NCBI RefSeq assembly: GCF_031432425.1
Contig: NZ_JAVKPH010000038.1
Span: forward strand, 1 to 27,847
Source of the DNA: Ruixingdingia sedimenti
GTDB taxonomy: Bacteria; Pseudomonadota; Alphaproteobacteria; Rhodobacterales; Rhodobacteraceae
DNA: 27,847 nucleotides
Reading direction: 5' to 3'
Below the pieces are notes generated by a model. That model worked only from the letters and a program-made list of their open reading frames with translations, had not been told where the DNA came from and searched no databases. Of this stretch, positions 15,398 to 23,479 are shown piece after piece. A program made the position numbers and the translations under genes. How positions within the stretch are numbered: position 1 is the stretch's first letter; every line of letters begins with the position of its first letter.

Positions 15398-16327
15398 TTG
15401 CGGCAGGGACTGGTCTGGGCGATCTGCGGGGTCCTTGCGGCCTCGGCAGCGGTGGCGGAGCCTCCGCGCATCTCGCCCCGCCCGATGCCCCGGCCCGGTG
15501 CCGCCGCCGTGGCGCCTGCGCCTGCCGCCCCCGCATCCGTAGTCGTGGCCGCCAGCAGCGCGCATCCCCTGTCGGGCCTGCGCCCCCGCCCGCGCCCGGC
15601 CCATCCGGTGGCCGCCCCGCCTGTGCCCGAGGCCACCCCCGCAACCGCCGCCGCCGCCCCGCCCGCGCGGCCCGAACGCCGGGGCCTGTTCGGCTTTCTG
15701 CGCCCGCGCGAACGGCAGGCCGCGCCCCCCGCCGGGTCCCCGGGCAATGTACAGCAGACCGCCATCATCCGCCCCGCCCCCGGCACCGGCCCGGTGACGG
15801 GGCGCGCGGGGTCGGTCTGCGGCAACCCGGCGATCCGGGGCGAAACCGTGGCCCCCGTTGTGGGGCGCATCCGCGGCTGCGGCATCGAGAAGCCCGTGCG
15901 CGTCAGTGCCGTGGGCGGCATCGCGCTGTCGCAGGGCGCGCTGATGGATTGCCCTACGGCGCAGGCGCTGCACCGTTGGGTGGAAAACGGCGTCAAGCCC
16001 GCCTTCGGCGCCACCGGCGGCGGGGTGGTGAAGATGCAGGTCGCCGCCCATTACGTCTGCCGCGGGCGCAACAACAAGAAGGGCGCGAAGCTGTCGGAAC
16101 ATGCCAAGGGCAAGGCGATCGACATTTCCGCCTTCGTGCTGGCCGACGGCACCACGCTGACGGTGCTGCGCGACTGGCGCGGCAACCGGGGCAGGCCGAT
16201 CCGCGCCGCGCACAAGGCCGCCTGCGGACCCTTCGGCACCACGCTCGGCCCCGGTTCGGACGGCTATCACGAAGATCACCTGCACCTCGACAGCGCCAGC
16301 TACCGCAACGGGCCGTACTGCCGGTAG
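15398..16327 (+). CDS. Secreted extensin-like (M15-like zinc) protein
   Basis: A 309-residue exported protein. The start is read as TTG 15398: AGGGGGA (15383-15389) lies eight bases upstream. The resulting N-terminus (MRQGLVWAICGVLAASAAVA) is a good signal peptide, while longer starts run through the end of tyrC. A Pro/Ala-rich linker (about 21-125) leads to the C-terminal Extensin-like domain (PF06904). That domain has SEHAKGKAIDIS (His235, Asp242) and HEDHLHLD (His291, His294, His296), the H-x6-D plus HxH layout of LAS/M15 peptidoglycan peptidases. Cysteines flanking the domain (CGN..., GCGIEK, ACGPF, YCR) may form disulfides. Murein endopeptidase activity in the periplasm is a reasonable inference. 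It is probably cotranscribed with hisC-tyrC, without obvious functional link. Confidence 0.88.
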   Translation: MRQGLVWAICGVLAASAAVAEPPRISPRPMPRPGAAAVAPAPAAPASVVVAASSAHPLSGLRPRPRPAHPVAAPPVPEATPATAAAAPPARPERRGLFGFLRPRERQAAPPAGSPGNVQQTAIIRPAPGTGPVTGRAGSVCGNPAIRGETVAPVVGRIRGCGIEKPVRVSAVGGIALSQGALMDCPTAQALHRWVENGVKPAFGATGGGVVKMQVAAHYVCRGRNNKKGAKLSEHAKGKAIDISAFVLADGTTLTVLRDWRGNRGRPIRAAHKAACGPFGTTLGPGSDGYHEDHLHLDSASYRNGPYCR

Positions 16328-16357
16328 GGTCGCCGCCCGGCCCGGCCACAGGGCCCC

Positions 16358-17512
16358 CTACACCCCCGCGCGGGGGGCGTCGGCGCGGTAGCCCTGCGCA
16401 TTGGGCACCTGCGCGGCGTTCCTTTCGCGGATCGCGGCGGCCGCATCGTCGTAGAGGAAGGGCAGGAACGCATAGCGCCGCCCCGCCGTCACCCGCGACA
16501 CCGCATGCAGCAGCGAACAGGAAAACACCACCGCCCCGCCGCGCGGGGCCTTGTAGCCGCGCGGCCCGTATTCGGGAAAGCTGACCTCGCCGCCCTCGAA
16601 CCCGTCGTTGAGGTTGATCGAGACCGCGAACCGCCGGTGCGCGGTGCCGAGGGTGGTGTTGTCGCGGTGGGGGCGGAAATGGCCGCCCTCGGCCCCGTCA
16701 TAGCAGGCGACCAGATAGCGTTCCATCCGCGTGCAGCGGAAGAAATGCACCCGTTCGATCTGCGGCACCACCCGGCGCAGGATGCGCGCCTGCATCGCGC
16801 GGATCGTGTCCTGATCCTCCACCGTATAGTCGCGGCGGACCTTGAAGCCGGGGTCGTGCACGCCGACCGTCCTGCCGCCCTGATCGCGCATGAAGCCCGA
16901 CAGCTCGCGCCCCTCGGCCTCGTAGCGGGCGATGAGCATGTCGCAGAAGGCGGGCTCGAACACATCGGGCAGGATCAGCACCGGGGCGGGCAACTCGAAC
17001 CCCATGTAGCGGTCCGGCGGCGGGGCGGCGCGCAGATGGGCGGCGACCTCGGCGGCGTCGGCGCCATCGGTGCGGAACGGGATGACATGGCGGATCGTCA
17101 GCCCCGGGTCGATCACCAGCCAGCGGGGCGCCAGCCGCGCCGGGCTGTCGGCGCTCATCGCCCCCAGAAGCCGCGCCACGCTTGCGTCGAAATCCCAGAA
17201 CACCCGCTGGCCGGGGATGCGGTCGGCCAGCCGCCCGGCGGCGCGATCCTGCGCGTCGTTGCTGACGATGAAAAGGCTCGCCCGTTCGTCGTCAAGCAAC
17301 CCCGTCTGCGCCAGCGCGCCGATCCGTTCGGCCGTCCCCGGCGCGCCGCCGCTGCCCGGCAGGCAGACGACCAGCCACCGGCCCGCCGCGCTGTCGAAGC
17401 GGAAAGCCTCGGTGGCGGTGGTGGCGCAGGTGAATTCGGGCATGCGGTCGCCCGGCATCAGGCGGGGGCGGTGCGGTTCGGGGGGCGTGGCGCCTCGGGG
17501 CGGTGCCGTCAT
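16358..17512 (-). CDS. Redoxin-like domain fused to a 2-oxoglutarate/Fe(II) oxygenase (P4H type)
   Basis: A 384-residue cytoplasmic protein. Residues about 20-160 resemble a thioredoxin-fold AhpC/TSA domain (CLPGSGGAPGTAERI, DFDASVARLLGA, RWLVIDPGLTIRHVIPF). The peroxidatic cysteine expected in the P-x-x-x-T-x-x-C motif is not there; the aligned residue appears to be Gly or Pro. Residues about 170-355 form a prolyl-4-hydroxylase-like double-stranded beta-helix. Iron ligands are His282 and Asp284 (HFRPHRDN) and distal His336 (SLLHAVSRV), with Arg345/346 to hold 2-oxoglutarate. The target is unknown: a protein prolyl or free substrate hydroxylase. ATG 17512 is set by AAGGAG five bases upstream. 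It lies downstream of DUF2125 on the same strand with 96 bp between them. Confidence 0.87.
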   Translation of the reverse strand: MTAPPRGATPPEPHRPRLMPGDRMPEFTCATTATEAFRFDSAAGRWLVVCLPGSGGAPGTAERIGALAQTGLLDDERASLFIVSNDAQDRAAGRLADRIPGQRVFWDFDASVARLLGAMSADSPARLAPRWLVIDPGLTIRHVIPFRTDGADAAEVAAHLRAAPPPDRYMGFELPAPVLILPDVFEPAFCDMLIARYEAEGRELSGFMRDQGGRTVGVHDPGFKVRRDYTVEDQDTIRAMQARILRRVVPQIERVHFFRCTRMERYLVACYDGAEGGHFRPHRDNTTLGTAHRRFAVSINLNDGFEGGEVSFPEYGPRGYKAPRGGAVVFSCSLLHAVSRVTAGRRYAFLPFLYDDAAAAIRERNAAQVPNAQGYRADAPRAGV

Positions 17513-17580
17513 CCTGTCTCCTTTCGGGCTGTGGCGGATTTTTGCCGAAAGGGGATTGGACGACAGACCGGCCCCCCGGG

Positions 17581-17622
17581 TCAACCCGTTGCGGTCAACC
17601 CGTTCCGGTCAATCCGTTCGGG
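17581..17622. repeat. Three tandem 14-bp repeats across the DUF2125 stop codon
   Basis: TCAACCCGTTGCGG (17581-17594), TCAACCCGTTCCGG (17595-17608) and TCAATCCGTTCGGG (17609-17622) follow without gaps. On the minus strand each unit contains a TGA. The third unit supplies the actual stop of the DUF2125 gene; the first two lie in the gap before the oxygenase gene. Confidence 0.9.
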
Positions 17623-18622
17623 CCAGCGCCGGGCGCAGCCGGGGCGCGGGGCCAAGCGGCAGGGGCCCGAGGCTCGCCCGCCCGCCCTGGAACAGCAGCG
17701 CCAGGTCCAGCACCTCGGGGTTGCCGCTGCCGGCGGCCATCAGTTCCAGCGCGCGTTCCCAGGTGGGGGCAAGCTCCGCCCGCACCAGCCCCGCCGCCAC
17801 CAGCGTCTGCAACCCGATCCGCCAGTTTTCCACCCGCAGCGTGATGCGCCCCTCGGCAAAGCCCGCGCTGTCGGGGCGCAACTCGCCCCGGCCCATCACA
17901 TGCAGCCCGCCCCAGTCGAGCCGCAGGTCGCGCAGATCCACCCGCCGCGCGAAGGGCCGCGTGCGGCCCATATGGCGGTCGAGCGGGGCGGACAGGTCCA
18001 GTTCCGCCTCCAGCCGCAGCCGCTCGATCCGGTCGGGCAGCGCGCCCGGGGGCAGCGCCCCGGCCAGCGCGGGGCCGAGCGTCAGGGCCGTGGCCTCGAT
18101 GGCGATGTCGTTGCCGTTTTCGCGCGAAGGCGCGGCGCGGCTGCCCGCCCGCAGGCTGTCGATGCGCAGCAAAAGCCGCCCGTCCGGCGCCGCCAGCACC
18201 AGCCCGTCGCCCGCCAGCGCCGCGCGGTCAAGCGGCAGGTCGGGCACCGGGCGCAGCACGACGCTGGCCTGCATGCGTTCCGACGCCACCCCGGCGGAAA
18301 GGCCGGCCACCGTCACCTCCTGCCGCGGGGGCAGCACCAGGATCACATGCCAGGGCTTGTAGCTGAGCGCGAGCAGCTGCACGAAATCCGCCTGCCAGCC
18401 AAGATCCCGGCGCGGGTCCGCGATCCGCGGCGCATCCACCGTCAGGTCCAGCCGGTTGGGAAAGCCCTGCACCGACAGCCCGCCATGGCGGGCATCCCAG
18501 CCCTCGGCCGCGCGTTGGGCGAACCACGCCTGCGCGCCGCGTTCCATCGCGGTGGCCCCCAGCCACCACCAGCCGCCCCAGGCGACCGCCAGAACCACCA
18601 ACAGACCCGCGAGGAACCGCAT
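17609..18622 (-). CDS. DUF2125 periplasmic/membrane-anchored protein
   Basis: A 337-residue protein with an N-terminal membrane segment (LAGLLVVLAVAWGGWWWLG, residues 4-22) and a long, mostly beta-rich remainder. This matches DUF2125 proteins of Alphaproteobacteria, which resemble AsmA/DUF945-like envelope proteins in layout. There are FPNRLDLTVDAPRI and ERLRLEAELDLSAPLD stretches with alternating hydrophobics. Function unknown. ATG 18622 is used because GGGGGCGGG precedes it; GTG 18637 is an alternative. The C-terminal ARTD and stop lie in a tandem repeat. The same-strand oxygenase gene follows. Confidence 0.85.
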   Translation of the reverse strand: MRFLAGLLVVLAVAWGGWWWLGATAMERGAQAWFAQRAAEGWDARHGGLSVQGFPNRLDLTVDAPRIADPRRDLGWQADFVQLLALSYKPWHVILVLPPRQEVTVAGLSAGVASERMQASVVLRPVPDLPLDRAALAGDGLVLAAPDGRLLLRIDSLRAGSRAAPSRENGNDIAIEATALTLGPALAGALPPGALPDRIERLRLEAELDLSAPLDRHMGRTRPFARRVDLRDLRLDWGGLHVMGRGELRPDSAGFAEGRITLRVENWRIGLQTLVAAGLVRAELAPTWERALELMAAGSGNPEVLDLALLFQGGRASLGPLPLGPAPRLRPALARTD

Positions 18623-18717
18623 CCCGCCCCCTTTCACCCGGCTTGCGGTTGAGGAATACAGGGGGCAGGGGCCAAGGGCCAGTCACATCGGGGTATCGGG
18701 CGGGGCATCGGGCGGGA

Positions 18718-19263
18718 ATGGGAACGGAACTCTGGGTTTTCGGCTATGGATCGCTGATCTGGAACCCGGGCTTCGCGGTGGCCGAACGGGCGGTCGCGCG
18801 GCTGCCGGGCTGGCGGCGCAGCTTTTGCATGTGGTCGATCCACCACCGCGGCACGCCCGAGGCGCCGGGGCTGGTGCTGGCGCTCGATGCCGCCGCCGGC
18901 ATGGCCTGCCAGGGCGTGGCCTTCCGCGTCGCCCCGGGGACGGAAGAGGAAACGCTGGCGGGCCTGCGCGAACGCGAACTCGTGTCCTCGGCCTATCTGG
19001 AAACGGTGCAGCCGCTGTACCTTGCCGACGGGCGGGCACGGCAGGCGCTGGCCTATGTCGTGGACCCCGATCACGTGCAGTATTGCGGCGGGCTCGACCC
19101 CGAGGAACAGGCCCGCATCATCGCGCGGGCCACCGGCGGGCGGGGCCCGAACCGGGACTATCTGTGGAACACCGCCGCGCATCTGGCCGAACTGGGCATC
19201 GCCGACCCCGATCTGGAATGGCTCGCCGCCCGGGTGCGCGGGCTTTGCGGGAACCTGCGCTGA
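18718..19263 (+). CDS. ChaC-type glutathione-specific gamma-glutamylcyclotransferase
   Basis: A 181-residue cytoplasmic enzyme that splits glutathione (gamma-glutamyl-Cys-Gly) to 5-oxoproline and Cys-Gly. The substrate loop VFGYGSLIWNPGF (residues 7-19) is the family signature. The likely catalytic glutamate is within LRERELVSSAYLE (Glu85 or Glu87). The C-terminal part (QYCGGLDPEEQARIIARATG, GPNRDYLWNT) matches bacterial ChaC. ATG 18718 follows GGGCGGGA. It is divergent from DUF2125 across 95 bp. Its presence fits with gloB in the same window: both handle glutathione metabolism, but they are not an operon. Confidence 0.92.
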   Translation: MGTELWVFGYGSLIWNPGFAVAERAVARLPGWRRSFCMWSIHHRGTPEAPGLVLALDAAAGMACQGVAFRVAPGTEEETLAGLRERELVSSAYLETVQPLYLADGRARQALAYVVDPDHVQYCGGLDPEEQARIIARATGGRGPNRDYLWNTAAHLAELGIADPDLEWLAARVRGLCGNLR

Positions 19264-19302
19264 AAACTGCGCGGCAGCGCGGCATTCCGCCCCCGATTGC
19301 CA

Positions 19303-19331
19303 TTGGCAGCGCGCGCGCCCGCGCCTATTGT
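19303..19331 (+). promoter_or_regulatory. Promoter of the MotA/MotB-like pair
   Basis: TTGGCA (19303-19308), 17 bp, TATTGT (19326-19331). This is the ideal spacer length with five of six -35 matches. A start near 19338 gives a leader of about 30 nt before GTG 19367. Confidence 0.65.
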
Positions 19332-19366
19332 CGGGGCGGCAGGTCCCAGAGAGCAGGTGACACCCG

Positions 19367-20548
19367 GTGGAAAAACCAGCACTGCGCCCCTCCCGCGGGA
19401 GTTCGGTGATGTTCACACAGCCGGTCCGGCAGATCGTGGCCATGCTGACGGTGATCGTGCTGGTCGCCGTCGGGGTCTGGCTGGTGCTGCCCACGATCCG
19501 GGGCATCTTCTTTTCCAACCCCTGGCTCAACAGCTTCATCGGGGTGGTCTTTCTGATCGGGCTTCTGTCGTGTTTCTGGCAGGTGTTCCAGCTGATCGTT
19601 TCGGTGATCTGGATCGAGGGCTTCGTCACCCCCGGCGCCGAACCCGGCGATCCGCCGCGGTTGCTGGCGCCCCTGGCCGCGCTGATGGGCAGCCGCGCCA
19701 CGCGGTTGCAGATCACCACCGCCTCGGCGCGGTCCATCCTCGATTCCGTCGCCACCCGGATGGACGAGGCCCGCGATGTCACCCGCTATCTTGCCAACCT
19801 GCTGATCTTCCTCGGCCTTCTGGGCACGTTCTACGGGCTGGCGATCACCGTCCCGGCGGTGGTGGAAACCATCCGCGGCCTTGCGCCGCAGGCGGGGGAA
19901 ACCGGGCTCGACGTGTTCAACAAGCTGATGGGCGGGCTGGAATCGCAGCTTGGCGGCATGGGCACGGCGTTTTCGTCGTCGCTCATGGGGCTTGCGGGGT
20001 CGCTGGTGGTGGGGCTTCTGGACCTGTTCGCGGGCCATGGCCAGAACCGCTTCTACCGCGAGCTGGAGGAATGGATCTCCACCATCACCCGGCTCGGCTT
20101 CGCGGCGGGCGAGGGCGAGGGGCCGGGCGGCGATCAGGCGGCGCTGATCGGGGTGCTGGAACAGATGGCGCAGCAGATCGAGACCATGGGCCAGCGCATG
20201 GCGGACGACCGCGCGCAACTGTCCGACGGGTTCGAGGCGCTGGCGCAGGGCATGCTGCGGCTGGTCGAACAGGGCGAATCCGCCACCGCCCGCGCCGCCG
20301 GGCAGGCGAGCACGCTGGCCGAGGGGCAGGAACGGCTGATCGCCGCGCTGTCGGCCATGCCCGAGGCCGCGGCCCAGATCGACGCCGAAAGCCGCATGCG
20401 CCTGCGGTCCATCGACGTGCAACTGCTGCGCATCCTCGAGGAAATCGCCGCCGGGCGGCAGGAAAGCGTGGCCGACCTGCGCGGCGATCTGGGGGCGCTG
20501 ACGGCGGCGATCCGGCAGCTGTCGCGCGGCGCCCTGGGGCGGGGCTAG
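19367..20548 (+). CDS. MotA/TolQ/ExbB-like proton-channel subunit
   Basis: A 393-residue inner-membrane protein with four hydrophobic segments (about 21-43, 55-83, 142-166, 199-222). The conserved MotA/ExbB core (PF01618) is clear: LLIFLGLLGTFYGLAITV in the third and GGMGTAFSSSLMGLAGSL in the fourth. In this superfamily a pentamer of such subunits surrounds two copies of a single-pass partner and uses the proton gradient to drive rotation or force. After the last segment come about 170 cytoplasmic residues predicted as helix (EQMAQQIETMGQRM and so on), longer than TolQ or ExbB. GTG 19367 is used; ATG 19409 with GGGAG seven bases upstream is a serious alternative. The partner gene starts three bases after its stop. 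No flagellar, Tol-Pal or TonB genes are nearby. Confidence 0.9.
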   Translation: MEKPALRPSRGSSVMFTQPVRQIVAMLTVIVLVAVGVWLVLPTIRGIFFSNPWLNSFIGVVFLIGLLSCFWQVFQLIVSVIWIEGFVTPGAEPGDPPRLLAPLAALMGSRATRLQITTASARSILDSVATRMDEARDVTRYLANLLIFLGLLGTFYGLAITVPAVVETIRGLAPQAGETGLDVFNKLMGGLESQLGGMGTAFSSSLMGLAGSLVVGLLDLFAGHGQNRFYRELEEWISTITRLGFAAGEGEGPGGDQAALIGVLEQMAQQIETMGQRMADDRAQLSDGFEALAQGMLRLVEQGESATARAAGQASTLAEGQERLIAALSAMPEAAAQIDAESRMRLRSIDVQLLRILEEIAAGRQESVADLRGDLGALTAAIRQLSRGALGRG

Positions 20549-20551
20549 GCC

Positions 20552-22348
20552 ATGGCGCTGTCGCGGCGGGGCAGGATCGGCGAGACGACGACCTGGCCGG
20601 GCTTTGTCGATGCGCTGACCACGCTGCTGCTGGTGCAGCTGTTCCTGCTGACGATCTTCACCGTGGTGCAATCGGTCCTGCGCGACACGATCACCGAAAA
20701 GGACAGCGAACTGACCACGCTGACCGAACAGGTGGCGGGGCTGGCCGATGCGCTCGGGCTCGAACGCCGCCGCGCCGAGGGGCTGGAGGCAGAGGTCGGC
20801 CGGCTGGGTTCCGCGCTGTCGCAGGCGCAGGCGCGGGGCGAGGAACAATCGGCCCTCATCGCCACGCTGACCGGCCAACTGGCCGCGCGCGAGGGCGAAC
20901 TGGCCGCCGCCGCCACCCGCATCACCGCCTTCGAGGCGCAGGTGGCCGCCCTTCTGGCCGACCGCGACAGCGCCCGGGCCGAGGGCGCACGGCTGACCGC
21001 CGAACTGGCCGATCTGGAGGCCGCGCGGCAGGTGATGATTTCCGAACAGGAGGCGCTGCAACTCGCGCTCGCCCAGGCCCGGGATGAGGTCGACGCGGCG
21101 GCGGAAACCGCCCGCCTCGCCGCCGCCCGGCGCGAGGCGCTGGAGGCGCTGATCGCCGACCTGCGGCACGAGGCGGAGGCGCAGGGCAGCACGCTGGCCG
21201 AAACCGAAACCCGCCTGTCCGAGGCCGAGGCCACCCGCCTTGCCGAGGCCGCGGCGGCAGAGACCCTGCGCCAGCGGTTGCAGGAGGCCGACGCCGAACT
21301 GACCGCGATGACGCTGGCGCTGGAGGCGCAGCGCAAGCGGGCCGAGGATACGCTGACCATGCTCGCCGCCGCCAATGCCGCGCGCGACGACCTGGACCTG
21401 CGGCTCGCCGCCGCGCTGGCCGACCGCGACAGGGCGCTGGCGGATGCCGCCGCCGCCGCCGCGGTGGCCGATGCGGCGCGCGTGGCGGATGCCGACCGGG
21501 CAGAGGTCGAACGCCAGCTGGCCGCCGCGCTGGCGGCGAAACTGGCCGCCGAACAGCAGGCCGAACGCCATATGACCGAGGCCGAACAGCGCGCCGCCCT
21601 GCTGGCCACGGCCAATACCGCGCTGGCGGCGGAACAGGCGAAATCGGCCCGGACCGAACGCCAGGTGGCATTGCTGAACGAACAGATCGCGGCACTGCGC
21701 GGGCAGTTGGGCGCGTTGCAGGCGATCCTCGACGAAGCCGCCGTGCGCGACAGCGACGCCAGGGTGCAGATCGAGGCGCTCGGCAGCCAGTTGAACGCCG
21801 CGCTGGCGCAGGTCGCCGCCGAACAACGCCGCCGGGCAGAGATGGAGGCGGCCGAACGCCGGCGGCTGGAGGAAGAGGCGAAACAGCTCGAACGCTACCG
21901 TTCCGATTTCTTCGGCCAGCTGCGCGAGGTGATGGCGGGGCGCGAGGGCGTGCGGATCGTGGGCGACCGCTTCGTCTTTTCTTCCGAGGTGCTGTTCCAG
22001 CCGGGCTCGGCCGATCTGGCGCCCGAGGGCCGGGCGCAGATCGCCCAGGTGGCGGCCACGCTGGCCGAGGTCGCGGGCCAGATCCCGCCCGACATCGACT
22101 GGATCCTGCGGGTGGACGGCCATACCGACAACGTGCCCCTGTCGGGCCTCGGCGCCTATCGCGACAACTGGGAACTCAGCCAGGCGCGGGCGCTGTCGGT
22201 GGTGCGGTTCATGCAGGAAACGCTCGGCTTTCCGCCGGACCGGATGGCGGCGACCGGCTTTGGCGAATACCGCCCGGTGGTCGAGGGCAACAGCCTGGAG
22301 GCGCGGGCGCAGAACCGGCGGATCGAGATGAAGCTGACGGAACGCTAG
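20552..22348 (+). CDS. MotB-like protein: membrane anchor, giant coiled coil, OmpA peptidoglycan-binding domain
   Basis: A 598-residue partner of the upstream channel subunit. One membrane segment (about residues 21-43) is preceded by TWPGFVDALTTLLLVQLF; Asp20 aligns with the proton-carrying Asp of MotB/TolR/ExbD. About residues 45-460 are Ala/Glu/Arg/Leu-rich, free of Pro and nearly free of Gly: a very long coiled coil. Residues about 465-598 form an OmpA-C domain with VLFQPGSADLAPEG, DGHTDNVP and NWELSQARALSV, which bind diaminopimelate in peptidoglycan. Orientation should place the coil and OmpA domain in the periplasm. ATG 20552 lies three bases after the upstream stop. The Ala-rich, G+C-rich repeats could be mistaken for low complexity, but heptad spacing of hydrophobics is visible. 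A hairpin terminator follows. Confidence 0.92.
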   Translation: MALSRRGRIGETTTWPGFVDALTTLLLVQLFLLTIFTVVQSVLRDTITEKDSELTTLTEQVAGLADALGLERRRAEGLEAEVGRLGSALSQAQARGEEQSALIATLTGQLAAREGELAAAATRITAFEAQVAALLADRDSARAEGARLTAELADLEAARQVMISEQEALQLALAQARDEVDAAAETARLAAARREALEALIADLRHEAEAQGSTLAETETRLSEAEATRLAEAAAAETLRQRLQEADAELTAMTLALEAQRKRAEDTLTMLAAANAARDDLDLRLAAALADRDRALADAAAAAAVADAARVADADRAEVERQLAAALAAKLAAEQQAERHMTEAEQRAALLATANTALAAEQAKSARTERQVALLNEQIAALRGQLGALQAILDEAAVRDSDARVQIEALGSQLNAALAQVAAEQRRRAEMEAAERRRLEEEAKQLERYRSDFFGQLREVMAGREGVRIVGDRFVFSSEVLFQPGSADLAPEGRAQIAQVAATLAEVAGQIPPDIDWILRVDGHTDNVPLSGLGAYRDNWELSQARALSVVRFMQETLGFPPDRMAATGFGEYRPVVEGNSLEARAQNRRIEMKLTER

Positions 22349-22361
22349 GCCCGGGCGGCGC

Positions 22362-22389
22362 AGGGGGCATTCTGCCCCCTCTTGGCTTT
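22362..22389 (+). terminator. Terminator-like hairpin after the MotB-like gene
   Basis: AGGGGGCA (22362-22369), loop TTC, TGCCCCCT (22373-22380): a perfect 8-bp stem followed by CTTGGCTTT, 14 bases after the stop codon. Confidence 0.7.
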
Positions 22390-22407
22390 CGCCAATTCAC
22401 CCCCTGA

Positions 22408-22471
22408 GGATATTTTCGGACAGAAAATGAGGAAGGGCGCACCTTTGGTCATTTTCTGTCCTTAAATATCC
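22408..22471. repeat. Long inverted repeat between convergent genes (bidirectional terminator candidate)
   Basis: The 23-base arms 22408-22430 and 22449-22471 are complementary at 21 positions, with an 18-base loop. The arms read GGATATTT...ACAGAAAATGA on one strand. The element sits between the plus-strand MotB-like gene and the minus-strand M23 gene. It overlaps the 31-bp repeat copy at 22453-22483, which is nearly identical to 8075-8105. A+T-rich sequence at the stem base would give T-runs in both directions. Confidence 0.8.
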
Positions 22472-22514
22472 CCGCCGGAGGCCGCCGACGTTTTCACTCG
22501 CACCGCCGCCGGGG

Positions 22515-23479
22515 TCAGGGCCCGACGGTGACACGCGCCTCGTGCCGCGCGATGACGGTGCCGCCGCGGGTCAGGGTCAGGCTGGCGCGATAATCGCCCG
22601 CAGGCCAGCCGCCGGGGGGCGCGCGGCGGCCGATGTAGCGGTAGCTGCGCGCCTGCGTGCGCTCAACGGTGGAGCTATCCTCGGCCACCGTGCCGTCCGG
22701 GCCGGTCAGGCGCATCGCCAGCCGGTCGCCGCTGCGGGTGCCGTAGAGCAGCGCCCAGGCCACCAGAGCCGGGGCGCTGCGGGGCAGGGGCGTGGTGGCG
22801 GGCGGGGCGGACTGGATGGCGGCATAGTCGGGCGCGTGGTCGGTGATGCCGGCGCCGACCAGCCCGCCGGGGGCATAGGCGATCGGCGCGGCCCAGAGGC
22901 CGGGCTGCGCGGGGCCGCCGCAGGCGGCGGCGGGGTCCGGTGCGAAGGGGTCCACCTTCCGGTCGCCCTGGCGCAGGGACAGGTGGACATGGGGGAATTC
23001 CGTGCGTCCCGACAGGCCCACGCGGCCCACCGGCTGGCCCGCCGTCACCCGGTCGCCCGTGCGCACCGTGACCGAGCCCTGCGCGAGGTGGCACAACTGG
23101 CTGACCCACCCCCCGCCGTGGTCGATGGCGAGCCCGTTGCCGCAATCCCGCCCGTCGAGGGGTGGGGCGGCGGGGTCGTTCACGGCGATGTCCTGCATGC
23201 CGTCGCGGGTGCCCGTCACCACGCCATCGGCCGGGGCCAGCACCGCCACCCCCGCCTGCATCGCGGCGAGCGACAGCAGGGCGAAATCGGTGCCGTCGTG
23301 GCCGTCATAGCCCAGGGGGCCGCAGGTGAAATCAGAAAACCCCGGGCCGGGGTCGTGGTCGGGATAGTTCTGGATGAAGCAGGTTTCGCCCAAGGCGCAA
23401 TCCACGGGCAGATGCATCACGGGCTGCGCCGCGGCGGGCCATGCCGCCGCGGCGAAAAGGGCGCAGGCCGCCCTGCGGA

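Noticed and set aside
16505..18652. 715-codon plus-strand frame opposite the oxygenase and DUF2125 genes
   Set aside because: Spans two real genes and the gap between them, with no recognisable domain; an artefact of G+C.
19325..22123. 932-codon minus-strand frame opposite the MotA/MotB-like genes
   Set aside because: Gln/Arg/Gly/Leu-rich shadow of the Ala-rich coiled-coil gene; no ribosome-binding site or family signature, while the plus strand has clear domains.
19367..22348. Zorya anti-phage system (ZorA/ZorB)
   Set aside because: The A/B pairing is similar, but the long coil is in the periplasmic B subunit, not the A tail, and no ZorC/D/E-like gene is adjacent: flanks are ChaC, M23 and ClpA.
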